A stretch of DNA of 64,000 bases, from NCBI RefSeq assembly GCF_020179605.1, contig NZ_JAINZO010000002.1:1426001-1490000 (forward strand). The letters run 5' to 3'. Shown piece by piece: positions 1-11,663 of the stretch. The translations under genes were made by a program, and so were the position numbers. Within the stretch, counting starts at the first letter, position 1; every line of letters begins with the position of its first letter. The DNA is from Geomonas agri (GTDB lineage Bacteria; Desulfobacterota; Desulfuromonadia; Geobacterales; Geobacteraceae). The notes beneath the pieces are model-generated. The model had not been told where the DNA came from, did not search any database, and saw nothing but the letters and a program-made list of their open reading frames with translations.

Positions 1-2
1 CA

Positions 3-581
3 GCTGGTGTTTCCCCCTCTCAAGCCGCACCGTCTACCATCCTCAAGGTCGATCTGTACGGCACGGCGCTGGTGCTAGAGGAATTCGGCAACGTGATCGA
101 GCCTGGCGGTGCAGGGGTGGTAATCGCTTCCCAATCTGGACACCGCCTCCCGGCTCTGACGCCTGAGCAGAACAAGGCGTTGGCGACAACCCCTACCGAG
201 GAGCTGCTCGCTCTGCCGATGCTCCAACCGGACCAGGTGACTGACCCGCTCCACGCCTACCAGATCTCCAAACGTGGCAACTCGCTGCGGGTCATGGCTG
301 AGGCCGTGCGGTGGGGCAAGCGTGGCGCACGGGTCAACACGATAAGCCCGGGCATCATTATCACTCCTCTTGCTAATGACGAACTCACCGGTCCGCGTGG
401 CGAGGGCTACCGCAGGATGATCGAACTCTCTCCCGCCGGGCGTGCCGGAACCCCGGATGAGGTGGGGGCGGTCGGTGCGCTGCTGATGGGTCCGGATGGT
501 ACCTTCATCACCGGCAGCGATTTCCTGATGGACGGCGGGGTCACAGCCTCTTACTGGTACGGCGACCTCGCGCCGAAGTGA
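3..581 (+). CDS. Short-chain dehydrogenase/reductase, 5' end outside window
   Basis: The frame is open from base 3, so the gene starts upstream and only about 192 C-terminal residues are here. It has the SDR layout: a strand reading VVIASQSGH, then the YxxxK catalytic pair (YQISK) followed by the RVNTISPGIIITPL segment that lines the NAD(P) site, and a C-terminal GSDFLMDGG strand typical of the family. It should reduce or oxidise a small carbonyl or alcohol with NAD(P)H in the cytoplasm; the substrate cannot be read from the sequence. It begins a same-strand run of carbonyl-metabolising enzymes. The next gene follows after 75 bases with its own ribosome binding site. Confidence 0.9.
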   Translation, partial: AGVSPSQAAPSTILKVDLYGTALVLEEFGNVIEPGGAGVVIASQSGHRLPALTPEQNKALATTPTEELLALPMLQPDQVTDPLHAYQISKRGNSLRVMAEAVRWGKRGARVNTISPGIIITPLANDELTGPRGEGYRRMIELSPAGRAGTPDEVGAVGALLMGPDGTFITGSDFLMDGGVTASYWYGDLAPK

Positions 582-656
582 GCGCAGGGTGCGCAGCCCA
601 TCACAAACAGGCGACTCTTCATTTCCGAATTTACGTAACCTTTTAGGAGAACGAAC

Positions 657-1844
657 GTGAAAAATTTCATTTTCAGCATTCCCACCACCGCTTACTTCGG
701 CAAAGGGCAAATCGAGATCCTCGGCGAGACCATTAAGGCCCATGGGGGCTCAAAGGCGCTGTTGGCGTATGGCGGCGGGAGCATCAAGCAAAACGGCATC
801 TACGAAGTAATCCTCGAGCAGTTTCGCAAAGCCGGTCTCGCCCATGCGGAGTTGAGCGGGATTCAGCCGAACCCGCGGATCGAAAGCGTGGAAGAAGGGA
901 TCGAAGTCTATCGAGCAAACGGTTGCGATTTCATCCTGGCCGTGGGAGGCGGATCGACCCTGGACGCCTGCAAGGCAATTGCCGCCGGCGTGAAATACGA
1001 TGGTCCGGTGACGGATCTCTTTGTCGACGAATCAGGCATCTCGTCCAAGATCGCTGCCGTAGCTCCTCTGGCGACCATTCTGACGATGGCAGGAACCGGC
1101 TCGGAACTGGATATGGGTGGTGTCATCACCGTTGGCGACGATCACAAGAAAAAGGTCGTCCTGCACCCTCTGCTCAACCCCAAGTTCTCCATCCTCGACC
1201 CCGAGTACACCTACACCGTCCCGGAGTATCATTCCATGGCCGGCGTCGCGGACATCCTCTGTCACCTGATGGAACAATACTTTACCCCGGAGGTCGGAGC
1301 CAAGGTTCAGGACCGTATGAACGAGGGGGTCATGAAGGCGGTGCTGGAGGAGGCCCCGAAGATTCTGGCTAATCCCAACGACTATGACGCGCGTGCAAAC
1401 ATCATGTGGGCCAGTTCCATGGCCTTGGCCGGATTCCAGTTTGTGCTCGGCAAGCCGGGATTCCCCTTCCCGCTGCACGGCATGGGGCACGAGCTTTCCA
1501 GCATGTACGACATGACCCATGGCGTCACCCTGGCGCTGTTGACGCCTGCCTGGATGCGTCACACCATGAGTACCACTCCTGAGCACCTGCCGGTCTTCGC
1601 GAAATTCGCCCGTAATGTCATGGAGGTCCGTGAGGACGACGATGCCAAAGCGGCAGAAGAAGGCGTCAAAAAGCTGGAAGCTTTTTACTCGGCCATCAAG
1701 ATGCCGGCAAACCTGCGCGAGGCAGGCGTCAAGGAAGACGACCTTGAAGCGATGGCAGAGAAGGCTGTGGAAAACGGGAAACTCGGCATCCTGAGCACTA
1801 TTGGTAAGGACGAGGCACTTAATATCATGCGGATGGCATTCTGA
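657..1844 (+). CDS. Iron-containing alcohol dehydrogenase (butanol dehydrogenase-like)
   Basis: A 395-aa group III alcohol dehydrogenase, normal length for the family. It starts at GTG 657, 7-10 bases after AGGAGA. The N-terminal dinucleotide domain carries the GGGSTLDACKAIA motif. The metal site is visible as D and H in DILCHLMEQ, then the two histidines of HGMGHELSSMYDMTHG. It reversibly reduces aldehydes to alcohols with NAD(P)H and is cytoplasmic. N-terminal similarity (F-S-IPTTAYFGKGQI) is closest to NADPH-dependent BDH/YqhD enzymes, which clear toxic aldehydes. Its position ahead of a flavin reductase, an exporter and two aldo-keto reductases suggests a carbonyl-detoxifying or fermentative module. 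Exact substrate unknown. Confidence 0.93.
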   Translation: MKNFIFSIPTTAYFGKGQIEILGETIKAHGGSKALLAYGGGSIKQNGIYEVILEQFRKAGLAHAELSGIQPNPRIESVEEGIEVYRANGCDFILAVGGGSTLDACKAIAAGVKYDGPVTDLFVDESGISSKIAAVAPLATILTMAGTGSELDMGGVITVGDDHKKKVVLHPLLNPKFSILDPEYTYTVPEYHSMAGVADILCHLMEQYFTPEVGAKVQDRMNEGVMKAVLEEAPKILANPNDYDARANIMWASSMALAGFQFVLGKPGFPFPLHGMGHELSSMYDMTHGVTLALLTPAWMRHTMSTTPEHLPVFAKFARNVMEVREDDDAKAAEEGVKKLEAFYSAIKMPANLREAGVKEDDLEAMAEKAVENGKLGILSTIGKDEALNIMRMAF

Positions 1845-1867
1845 ACAACAAGTCAAAGGACAGCGAA

Positions 1868-2479
1868 ATGAAAGCAATTGCAATAAACGGCAGCCCAAGA
1901 CCGGGCGGCAATACGGAAATCCTGCTCAAGAAAACCCTTGAACCTCTGAAGGCTGCCGGCTGGGATACGGAGTATCTGCGGATCGGCGGGAAACCGCTGC
2001 GGGGCTGCGTAGCCTGCATGCAGTGCGTCGAACGGAAAAACGGCAAGTGCGCCATCGAGAACGACGCCATGAACCAGTACATCGAGAAGATGCTCACCGC
2101 CGACGCGATCATCCTCGGCTCGCCGACCTACTTCGCAGATGTCACCTCCGAGCTGAAGGCTCTCATCGACCGGGCCGGCTTTGTTGCCCTGGCAAACGGC
2201 GGCGCCTTTAGCGGGAAGATCGGCGCCGCGGTGGTGGCGGTGCGCCGCGGTGGTGGGACACACGTTTTCGACACCATTAACCACATGTACCTCACCTCCT
2301 CAATGATCGTCCCCGGTTCCCTGTACTGGAACCTGGGCGTAGGGTGTCTTCCGGAGGAGGTCAGAGGCGATGAGGAGGCTCTACACAACATGGAGCATCT
2401 TGGCCAGACCATCGCCTGGCTCGGCAGGGCCTTGGCGGCGGCCGGCCCCTTTCCCAAGGTTGCCGTGGCACTGCATTAA
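1868..2479 (+). CDS. Flavodoxin-like NADPH-dependent FMN reductase / iron-sulfur flavoprotein
   Basis: A 203-aa flavodoxin-fold protein. The start MKAIAINGSPRPGGNT is the phosphate-binding loop for FMN (GSPR-GGNT). It is followed by a CVACMQCVERKNGKC stretch, as in iron-sulfur flavoproteins, and a GSPTYFADVT loop that covers the flavin. Such proteins move electrons from NAD(P)H to quinones, ferric iron or other acceptors in the cytoplasm. Only 23 bases separate it from the alcohol dehydrogenase, and it has a good AAAGGA site, so they are probably cotranscribed. Whether the cysteines bind an Fe-S cluster is uncertain, because the C-x2-C-x6-C spacing differs from the classic Isf motif. Confidence 0.88.
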   Translation: MKAIAINGSPRPGGNTEILLKKTLEPLKAAGWDTEYLRIGGKPLRGCVACMQCVERKNGKCAIENDAMNQYIEKMLTADAIILGSPTYFADVTSELKALIDRAGFVALANGGAFSGKIGAAVVAVRRGGGTHVFDTINHMYLTSSMIVPGSLYWNLGVGCLPEEVRGDEEALHNMEHLGQTIAWLGRALAAAGPFPKVAVALH

Positions 2480-2505
2480 GTTGGCCATTAGCTCAGGAGT
2501 TGTAA

Positions 2506-4627
<2,122 letters not shown>

Positions 4628-4688
4628 GCGACAGGGGGAAAGGCAAGACAGCAGGGAGCATTACTCTCCGGGGAAACCAGAGCGGTGA

Positions 4689-5705
<1,017 letters not shown>

Positions 5706-5766
5706 CTGGCGTAGCGAACGCTCTCCGGCGATGCGGAGTAACTACTGTGTGAGGGACCTATTTGCC

Positions 5767-6966
5767 ATGAACCGACTACTCGTCATAGCATCTGCTGGCA
5801 TCGTGTTGATCATGGCCGGCATATCGGAGGCGCACGCCATGCAAAACCATCTGAACGCGAAACAGCGGGCAATCATCCCGGTCGCTGCTTTCACTGCCAA
5901 CAGTGATCTAGATAAATTGAAAGTGGCCCTAAGTGAGGGACTCGATGCCGGGCTTACCGTGAATGAGATAAAGGAAATCCTCGTTCAGCTTTATGCGTAC
6001 GCCGGCTTTCCTCGAAGCCTCAACGGCATTAGCACTTTTATGACGGTCATTGGCGAGCGAGAGAAAAAGGGGATCAGGGACGAGAAAGGGAGGGAAGCAA
6101 GCCCTTTGCCGTCGAACCAAACCAGCCTTGAATTCGGCACCCAGAACCAGACCAAGCTGGTTGGTCAACCGGTGGCCGGGCCTCTTTTCGATTTCGCCCC
6201 GACCGTCGACCGATTCCTGAAGGCCCACCTCTTTGGTGACATCTTTCAGCGTGACGTGCTGACCTGGCAAGATCGGGAATTGGCAACCGTGGCTGCTCTG
6301 GCCAATATCGAGGGTGTTAATCCCCAATTGCAGGGGCATCTTGCCATTGCTCTGCACAACGGCCTGACACCGGAGCAACTGCGCGAGGTTGTAAGCATTC
6401 TGCACGCAAAATGCGGCCCGCAGGTTGCGGAGAATGCCGGAGTCGTTGTTGAACAGGTTGTGGCCTCCAGGAAACCAGTGACCGTTGGTGTACCCCCGGT
6501 TGTAAACCAGCCGAAGAGTGCTGTGCACGGAGCAAAGGAGAAAAACATGAGCCAGCAACACGATGATTTGCGCGATGGCGGGGTTTTCCCTCGCGGAGAG
6601 AAGAACGAGGCGTACGCCAAGTATTTTACAGGCACCAGCTACCTCAACATGCTGTCCACGGAACGGGTTTTAATCGGCAATGTGACCTTCGAGCCTGGAT
6701 GCCGGAACTTCTGGCACATCCACCACAAGGGGGGGCAGATTCTGCTCGTCACCGGCGGACGCGGCTGGTATCAGGAGTGGGGAAAGCCGGCCCGGGAACT
6801 CACCGCCGGCGACGTGGTGAATATCCCTCCGGAAACCAGGCACTGGCATGGAGCTACGAAGGACAGCTGGTTTTCCCATGTGGCAGTGGAAGTTCCGGCA
6901 GTGGGAGGCTCCACCGAATGGTTTGAGCCGGTGTCTGACGAGGCATACAACCGTTTACCCGACTGA
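5767..6966 (+). CDS. Exported carboxymuconolactone decarboxylase-like / cupin fusion protein
   Basis: A 399-aa protein read from ATG 5767, where a signal peptide begins (MNRLLVIASAGIVLIMAGISEAHA); the frame is open further upstream but overlaps the preceding gene. Residues ~20-110 and ~160-245 form two AhpD/carboxymuconolactone-decarboxylase-like helical repeats. The C-terminal ~120 residues form a cupin with the metal-type motif HIHHKGGQILLVTGGRGWYQ and a second half GDVVNIPPETRHWHGA. The AhpD CxxC redox pair is absent, so peroxidase chemistry is unlikely. CMD-cupin fusions occur beside aldo-keto reductases and alcohol dehydrogenases in many bacteria, in line with this neighbourhood. The role may be periplasmic lactone or carbonyl chemistry. 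Reaction unknown. Confidence 0.85.
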   Translation: MNRLLVIASAGIVLIMAGISEAHAMQNHLNAKQRAIIPVAAFTANSDLDKLKVALSEGLDAGLTVNEIKEILVQLYAYAGFPRSLNGISTFMTVIGEREKKGIRDEKGREASPLPSNQTSLEFGTQNQTKLVGQPVAGPLFDFAPTVDRFLKAHLFGDIFQRDVLTWQDRELATVAALANIEGVNPQLQGHLAIALHNGLTPEQLREVVSILHAKCGPQVAENAGVVVEQVVASRKPVTVGVPPVVNQPKSAVHGAKEKNMSQQHDDLRDGGVFPRGEKNEAYAKYFTGTSYLNMLSTERVLIGNVTFEPGCRNFWHIHHKGGQILLVTGGRGWYQEWGKPARELTAGDVVNIPPETRHWHGATKDSWFSHVAVEVPAVGGSTEWFEPVSDEAYNRLPD

Positions 6967-7012
6967 TTGGGGGTAGAACGATGATGACCGCCATAATCAA
7001 AGGGGTGTCAAG

Positions 7013-7717
7013 ATGAACGCTAACGATGATAGTGGGAGCCACAGCCGCCGGCAGTTTCTGAAGGGGTGTGGGCTCGGTGCCGGTTCGCTTGTCTTGCTCG
7101 GCCAGTTTGGAGTTCATTCCGCTGCCTGGGCTCTTTCGGGAGAGCCCGTTCTTAAAATGGTTCTGGTAGATTACAGCAAGTGTACTGGTTGCCGCACCTG
7201 TGAAACTGCCTGCTCTGCGAGCAATCATCCGGTGCCGGTCGGCGGCAATGAGTTGCCGGGACTTGGCAATCCTGCTTATTCAAACATTAGGCTCCACAAC
7301 TTCAATCCCGATGTGGACGTAGCCAATGTCTGCGCCATGTGTGCCGACACCCCTTGTGTCAATGCGTGCCGGGTTGAGCCTGACGGCAAAACTGGGCGAC
7401 GCGCCCTTTATAGGGATGAAGGTACCCATACCATCCGCAACGATCCCGCTCGCTGCATCGGATGTCGCAGCTGTGCTTGGGCCTGCACCTCGCAAAGGAC
7501 CGGCACGATCAGCCCCAACCATGTTACGGGAAAACCGGAAAGGATGTGCACGCTATGCGCTGGCAACCCGCAATGCGTGAAAAGATGCCCGTTCTCGGCG
7601 CTGTCGTATGTTGAAGTCCGACGCGACAGGAAATTCTATGGGCAAAGTCCTGAAAAAATTGCAGCCCAACTGGCCAGGAACTGGTACGGAACGGCCGATT
7701 TCGGAGGTTTAAAATGA
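7013..7717 (+). CDS. Tat-exported four-cluster [4Fe-4S] ferredoxin subunit (aldehyde oxidoreductase partner)
   Basis: A 234-aa DmsB/HycB-type electron-transfer subunit. The N-terminus has a twin-arginine signal (SRRQFLKG followed by a hydrophobic stretch ending HSAAWA). Four cysteine groups are present: CTGCRTCETAC, CAMCADTPCVNAC, CIGCRSCAWAC and CTLCAGNPQCVKRC, enough for four [4Fe-4S] clusters. Its stop overlaps the start of the next gene (ATGA), so it is translationally coupled to the aldehyde:ferredoxin oxidoreductase and very likely carries that enzyme's electrons. The Tat signal implies a periplasmic location, which is unusual for this enzyme class. Confidence 0.92.
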   Translation: MNANDDSGSHSRRQFLKGCGLGAGSLVLLGQFGVHSAAWALSGEPVLKMVLVDYSKCTGCRTCETACSASNHPVPVGGNELPGLGNPAYSNIRLHNFNPDVDVANVCAMCADTPCVNACRVEPDGKTGRRALYRDEGTHTIRNDPARCIGCRSCAWACTSQRTGTISPNHVTGKPERMCTLCAGNPQCVKRCPFSALSYVEVRRDRKFYGQSPEKIAAQLARNWYGTADFGGLK

Positions 7718-9516
7718 GCAGCAAGGCTGGGTACCACGGCGTTATCCTCAGCATCGACCTCTCCACGGGGAAGGCTCAAAAGGTAGCCATTCCATCGGAA
7801 GATCTTGATAACTTCGTCGGGGGGCAGGGGCTCGGTATCAAGATTCTTTATGACCGACTCAAGAAGCCGGGAGTCGACCCGCTATCGCCGGAAAACCCCC
7901 TAATCTTCATGCCCGGGCCTTTCTCGGGACTTCCGGTTCCCTCCTCCTCCAGAACCTGTGTTGTGACCAAGTCGCCAATTACGGCTCCCCGAAAAAGCGA
8001 CTTTTCCCATGCCTCGACCGTTACCTATTCGAACATGGGCGGTTTTTTCGGACCGGAAGTCCGGTTCGCAGGCTACGACGGGATGGTCATAACCGGCAAG
8101 GCACCGGTGCTGTCTTACCTGGTCATCGACGACGCAAAGGTGGAGATCCGTGACGCTAGCAAGTTCAAAGGGATGCGGACGGATGCCTTTGACAAGGCTA
8201 TTCTTGAAGAACTTGGCGATCGTAAGTACAAGACGGTCTATATCGGACCTGCCGGGGAGAATCTCGTTCCCTACTCCAGCATCCTTCATACCGCCGGGAG
8301 GGCTGCGGGCAGAGGGGGCGCCGGTTGCGTGATGGGTTCCAAGAACCTGAAGGCGATTGCGGTGCGGGGCACTGGGCAGCCCGGCGTTGCCGATCATGCC
8401 GGGTTTCTTTCGGCACTGGACAAGGCCAGGTCGGTCCTTAACGGTTCGGCGTATGCAAAGTCGTGGGCGGAACAGGGAACGGCCCGGGGCATTGTCGGCA
8501 ACAGCAACGCCGGAACCGAGGCCGTCCGTAATTACCGGGAAGGGACCTTTACCGAAGCCGAGAAGATTGGCGCTGGAACAGCAAGGCGCGACGTCTGGGT
8601 GAGAGATATCGCCTGCTACTGTTGCCCGCTCGCTTGCAAAAAGAGCGGGATGACCAAAGGGAAGTACGGCGGGATTGTCCACGATGGCCCCGAGTACGAG
8701 ACTGGAGTCATGCTGGGCTCCAACCTGCTGATATCCGACATGGCGGGCCTGCTTAAGGTAATTACCAGCATCGACGATCTCGGCCTTGACCAGATTTCGA
8801 CCGGAAACGTCATCGGCTTTCTCATGGAAGCCTATGAGCGAGGGATGATCAATCGGGGCTTTCTCGACGGAATCGATCTCAAATGGGGAAGTGTCGATGC
8901 GACGCTTGCCATAATTGAAAAGATCGCCGCCAAGGATGGCGTAGGAGCCTTGGCGGCCGGGGGGGTGAGAGCCTTGGCGTGGCAGATTGGCCAGGGCAGC
9001 GAAAAATTTGCCATCCATGTGAAAGGGCTTGAGCTGGCCGCACACAACATTCAGGCCAACCTGCCCCGGGGGCTTTCCTACGCAACCGCTTCTAGGGGAG
9101 CTTGCCATATGAGCGGGGACAACGTCGCCATGCAGAACAGACGGGCCATACTTGATTCGACCGGCATGTGCTTTTTCCCCACCTTCGAGCCAGCCCTAGA
9201 AGAGCCTATGCTCTCTCTGCTGAGCGCAATAACCGGGCGGCAGTTCGATAAGGCAGAGTTTGAGAAAACTGGCGAGAGGATCTTCAATCTGGAGAAGATG
9301 TTCAACTACCGCGAGGGGTTTCGCCGTGAAGACGACCGGCTCCCCGACCGCTTTTTCGATGACGCCTTCACCCTTGGGCCGAAGAAGGGAGCGGTGCTGA
9401 ACCGGGATGTCTTCGAGATGACCCTGACTGAGTATTACAAAGAACGCGGATGGGACCCGGAAACGACCAAGCCGGGAGCATCGAAACTCAAAGAACTTGG
9501 GCTGCATTATCTTTGA
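7714..9516 (+). CDS. Aldehyde:ferredoxin oxidoreductase, tungsten-pterin type
   Basis: A 600-aa AOR-family enzyme of normal length. The N-terminal domain begins GVILSIDLSTGK and carries FVGGQGLGIKILYD, typical of the family. The Fe-S cluster ligands are C-x2-C-x3-C in CYCCPLAC plus a later Cys in DSTGMCFFP. These enzymes bind a bis-pterin tungsten cofactor and oxidise aldehydes to acids, or run in reverse. No signal peptide is visible, while the coupled partner gene just upstream has a Tat signal, so export could be by hitchhiking or the Fe-S partner could keep the signal uncleaved. Physiological direction and substrate are not readable. Confidence 0.95.
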   Translation: MSSKAGYHGVILSIDLSTGKAQKVAIPSEDLDNFVGGQGLGIKILYDRLKKPGVDPLSPENPLIFMPGPFSGLPVPSSSRTCVVTKSPITAPRKSDFSHASTVTYSNMGGFFGPEVRFAGYDGMVITGKAPVLSYLVIDDAKVEIRDASKFKGMRTDAFDKAILEELGDRKYKTVYIGPAGENLVPYSSILHTAGRAAGRGGAGCVMGSKNLKAIAVRGTGQPGVADHAGFLSALDKARSVLNGSAYAKSWAEQGTARGIVGNSNAGTEAVRNYREGTFTEAEKIGAGTARRDVWVRDIACYCCPLACKKSGMTKGKYGGIVHDGPEYETGVMLGSNLLISDMAGLLKVITSIDDLGLDQISTGNVIGFLMEAYERGMINRGFLDGIDLKWGSVDATLAIIEKIAAKDGVGALAAGGVRALAWQIGQGSEKFAIHVKGLELAAHNIQANLPRGLSYATASRGACHMSGDNVAMQNRRAILDSTGMCFFPTFEPALEEPMLSLLSAITGRQFDKAEFEKTGERIFNLEKMFNYREGFRREDDRLPDRFFDDAFTLGPKKGAVLNRDVFEMTLTEYYKERGWDPETTKPGASKLKELGLHYL

Positions 9517-9583
9517 AAACACGTCAGGGGCAAATAGAAAGCCGTGCAGGTTGCACGACGCAAATAGCCCAAAAGGAGCCAGC

Positions 9584-10168
9584 TTGACGACTCAAACGTG
9601 TACTCAGTTACTGCCGGCGTGGCAGAGCTTCTACGTCATGGTCGGTTCTGCTGCAGCAGCAGTCATCGCTATTCAGTTCGTGGTGATCACCCTGATTGCC
9701 AACCTGCGCCGCTCCGTCCCCGCCGAAGCCCTCAGCGCCTTCGCTACGCCGACGGTGGTCCAGCTGGGGAGCGCCCTGCTGCTCTCAGCGATAATGAGCG
9801 CTCCATGGCCGTCTCTATGCTCGGTGGCGATCGCGCTTGCCCTGTTCGGTCTGGGCGGGCTCGTTTACAAGGCCACGGTCATCTATCGCGCGCGCCGCCA
9901 AACTTACTACCAGCCGGAGAGGGCTGATTGGATATGGTATGCGCTGCTTCCAGGTATTGCGTATGTGACCATAGCCATCGCCGCCATGTCTTTGTGGTCC
10001 TACCCCTGTCCCGCGCTCTTCGCCACCGCAACCGGTGCCCTCGCCCTTCTGCTGATCGGCATCCACAACGCGTGGGACACCGTTATACATATCGTTGTCG
10101 TAAGGCTCCCCGGCGAGGCTGAGGAACAGGTCAGCAACAAAATATACCGTCCGGATGGAAGATCTTAG
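9584..10168 (+). CDS. Hypothetical membrane protein
   Basis: A 194-aa protein from TTG 9584, chosen because AAAAGGAG ends five bases before it; an upstream in-frame start overlaps the AOR gene and has no such site. It has about five hydrophobic segments: residues ~15-38, 52-70, 72-90, 116-136 and 140-160. No conserved motif is recognised. A strong stem-loop follows the stop. It may be cotranscribed with the AOR gene 67 bases upstream, but no functional link is evident. Confidence 0.7.
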   Translation: MTTQTCTQLLPAWQSFYVMVGSAAAAVIAIQFVVITLIANLRRSVPAEALSAFATPTVVQLGSALLLSAIMSAPWPSLCSVAIALALFGLGGLVYKATVIYRARRQTYYQPERADWIWYALLPGIAYVTIAIAAMSLWSYPCPALFATATGALALLLIGIHNAWDTVIHIVVVRLPGEAEEQVSNKIYRPDGRS

Positions 10169-10197
10169 CCTTGCTGACAATGACGTCCACCTGATAA

Positions 10198-10240
10198 GGG
10201 GCACAACCTGCTGAACAGCTGCCGGGTTGTGCCCTTTCAT
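10198..10240 (+). terminator. Rho-independent terminator
   Basis: A perfect 10-bp stem, GGGCACAACC at 10199-10208 with GGTTGTGCCC at 10225-10234, followed by TTTCATT. It ends the transcription unit of the membrane protein gene. Confidence 0.75.
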
Positions 10241-10528
10241 TAGCTCACAACACCTTTCAAAACTCCTTTCATTATTATGATGGTGCCTAGGCGAATCTGC
10301 TCCCCCAACCTGTCATCGTCTACCTTCCAAAAAATTGGCTCCTCTTGTACCACAAACCGATATTTTTGCCTCCTCTATGCCCTAAAGTCATTTAGCGGTG
10401 ATCAGCTAAGTCCTCGAATCTCTTTATCCGCTTAGGGATCGACTTATGGGTTTTACCCATTGAACAACGGTTAAAGGGTGGTATAAATCCGAGATTGATT
10501 AAAATAACCCAATGTTCTGGAGGTTAGT
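10241..10528. other. Intergenic region with promoter only
   Basis: AT-richer stretch without a credible gene. Apart from the promoter and palindrome listed at 10446-10487, nothing recognised. Confidence 0.5.
10446..10487 (+). promoter_or_regulatory. Sigma-70-like promoter overlapped by a palindrome
   Basis: TTGAAC at 10460-10465 and TATAAA at 10482-10487 are 16 bases apart, 42 bases before the next start. A perfect inverted repeat ATGGGT-TTT-ACCCAT (10446-10460) abuts the -35 box and could be a repressor or activator site for the two-gene unit that follows. Confidence 0.5.
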
Positions 10529-11098
10529 ATGGAAGGTAACACACTCATCATTATCGGATTGGGCGTAATCGTAATAGTCCTGGCAATCGCAGTGTTCGCG
10601 CTGTTTCAAAAGCGGCAGACTGCAGGCCTGCGCGGTCGGTTTGGCTCGGAGTACGACCGTACCGTCAGGGAAACCGGCAGTCGGGCTCGCGCAGAGGCTG
10701 ATCTGAAACAGCGCGAAAAGCGCGTGGAGCGGCTGAACATCCGGCAGCTCAACTCGGAGGATGCCGCGCGCTTCAAGGACGCTTGGGCCAGGGTCCAGAC
10801 CAGGTTCGTCGACGACCCCAAAGGGGCTGTTACCGAGGCGGATCAACTGCTGGGGGATGTGATGGTGAAGCGCGGCTATCCCGTCGGCGATTTCGAACAG
10901 CGCGCGGCGGATATTTCTGTTGAGCATCCGCGGGTGGTCGAGCATTACCGTGCCGGTCACGAGATCGCCCTGCGGCACGCAAAGGGACAGGCCACGACAG
11001 AAGACTTGCGGCAGGCGATGATTCATTACCGCACCCTGTTCACCGATCTGGTCGGCGAACAAGAGACACCGAGCGTGGTGTTGCGCAAAGACGTATAG
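10529..11098 (+). CDS. Membrane-anchored protein of unknown function, paralogue of next gene
   Basis: A 189-aa protein with CTGGAGGT before ATG 10529. Residues ~5-28 are one hydrophobic helix (LIIIGLGVIVIVLAIAVFALF), so it is a bitopic membrane protein with a charged, largely helical soluble part. The soluble region contains a block (RFKDAWARVQTRFVDDPKGAVTEADQLL) that reappears in the following gene as RSRWDGIQAGFVDEPRRSVEQADNLV. The shared core W-x2-(V/I)-Q-x2-F-V-D-(D/E)-P-x3-(A/S)-V-x2-AD-x-L looks like a conserved helical domain. Function not recognised. It probably forms an operon with its paralogue, 16 bases downstream. Confidence 0.75.
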   Translation: MEGNTLIIIGLGVIVIVLAIAVFALFQKRQTAGLRGRFGSEYDRTVRETGSRARAEADLKQREKRVERLNIRQLNSEDAARFKDAWARVQTRFVDDPKGAVTEADQLLGDVMVKRGYPVGDFEQRAADISVEHPRVVEHYRAGHEIALRHAKGQATTEDLRQAMIHYRTLFTDLVGEQETPSVVLRKDV

Positions 11099-11114
11099 AC
11101 AACGGAGGCTAAAA

Positions 11115-11519
11115 ATGGACGACAAACCTATCGTGAAGGATGAAAGGGCAAAAGCAGGACTTACCACTGCCGACCTCGCCGGGCGCACGGACGCGGGCGG
11201 CCCAGTGAACACTGCTCTCGCCGGGAGAGCAGCCGCACCAGCGGAAGACCAGGCGCCGCTATTGTCCACCAATGAAGCCAACGACCTCCGCAGTCGCTGG
11301 GACGGTATCCAGGCTGGATTTGTGGATGAGCCACGGCGGTCCGTGGAGCAGGCGGACAACCTGGTAGCGGAGGCGATGAAGCGTCTGGCCGAGACCTTCG
11401 CCGATGAGCGGGCGAAGCTGGAGGCCCAGTGGGACCGCGGCGGTGACGTCTCCACCGAAGATTTGCGTTTAGCGCTACGTCGTTACCGTTCCTTCTTCAA
11501 CCGGCTCCTTTCCATCTGA
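11115..11519 (+). CDS. Hypothetical protein, soluble paralogue of preceding gene
   Basis: A 134-aa protein with GGAGG before ATG 11115. It has no membrane helix. The N-terminal ~50 residues are Ala/Gly/Asp-rich and probably disordered. The C-terminal 80 residues carry the same W-x2-IQ-x2-FVDEP-x3-SV-x2-AD core as the upstream gene, and both end with a related segment (STEDLRLALRRYRSFFNRLL versus TTEDLRQAMIHYRTLFTDLV). The pair therefore looks like a membrane and a cytoplasmic version of one helical domain. Function unknown. Confidence 0.75.
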   Translation: MDDKPIVKDERAKAGLTTADLAGRTDAGGPVNTALAGRAAAPAEDQAPLLSTNEANDLRSRWDGIQAGFVDEPRRSVEQADNLVAEAMKRLAETFADERAKLEAQWDRGGDVSTEDLRLALRRYRSFFNRLLSI

Positions 11520-11546
11520 TCACCACACCACATCATGTCCACATCA

Positions 11547-11581
11547 CCACCGCCTGGTCGGATTCCCCAACCGGGTGGTGG
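11547..11581 (+). terminator. Probable terminator stem-loop
   Basis: A 12-bp stem with two G-U pairs: CCACCGCCTGGT (11547-11558) against AACCGGGTGGTGG (11569-11581). No T tract follows, so strength is uncertain. Confidence 0.45.
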
Positions 11582-11663
11582 TCTCCCCTCAAGTCTCCCC
11601 CTCACGTGAATACTGTTAGCCGCAAGCTAAGGGTAAATCGACCGTCGCCTAACGCGACGAGCC

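Noticed and set aside
9497-9583. Longer N-terminus for the membrane protein at 9584
   Set aside because: Overlaps the AOR gene and has no ribosome binding site, while AAAAGGAG precedes TTG 9584.
10241-10528. Riboswitch or small gene in the AT-rich gap
   Set aside because: No conserved aptamer pattern; only a promoter is convincing.
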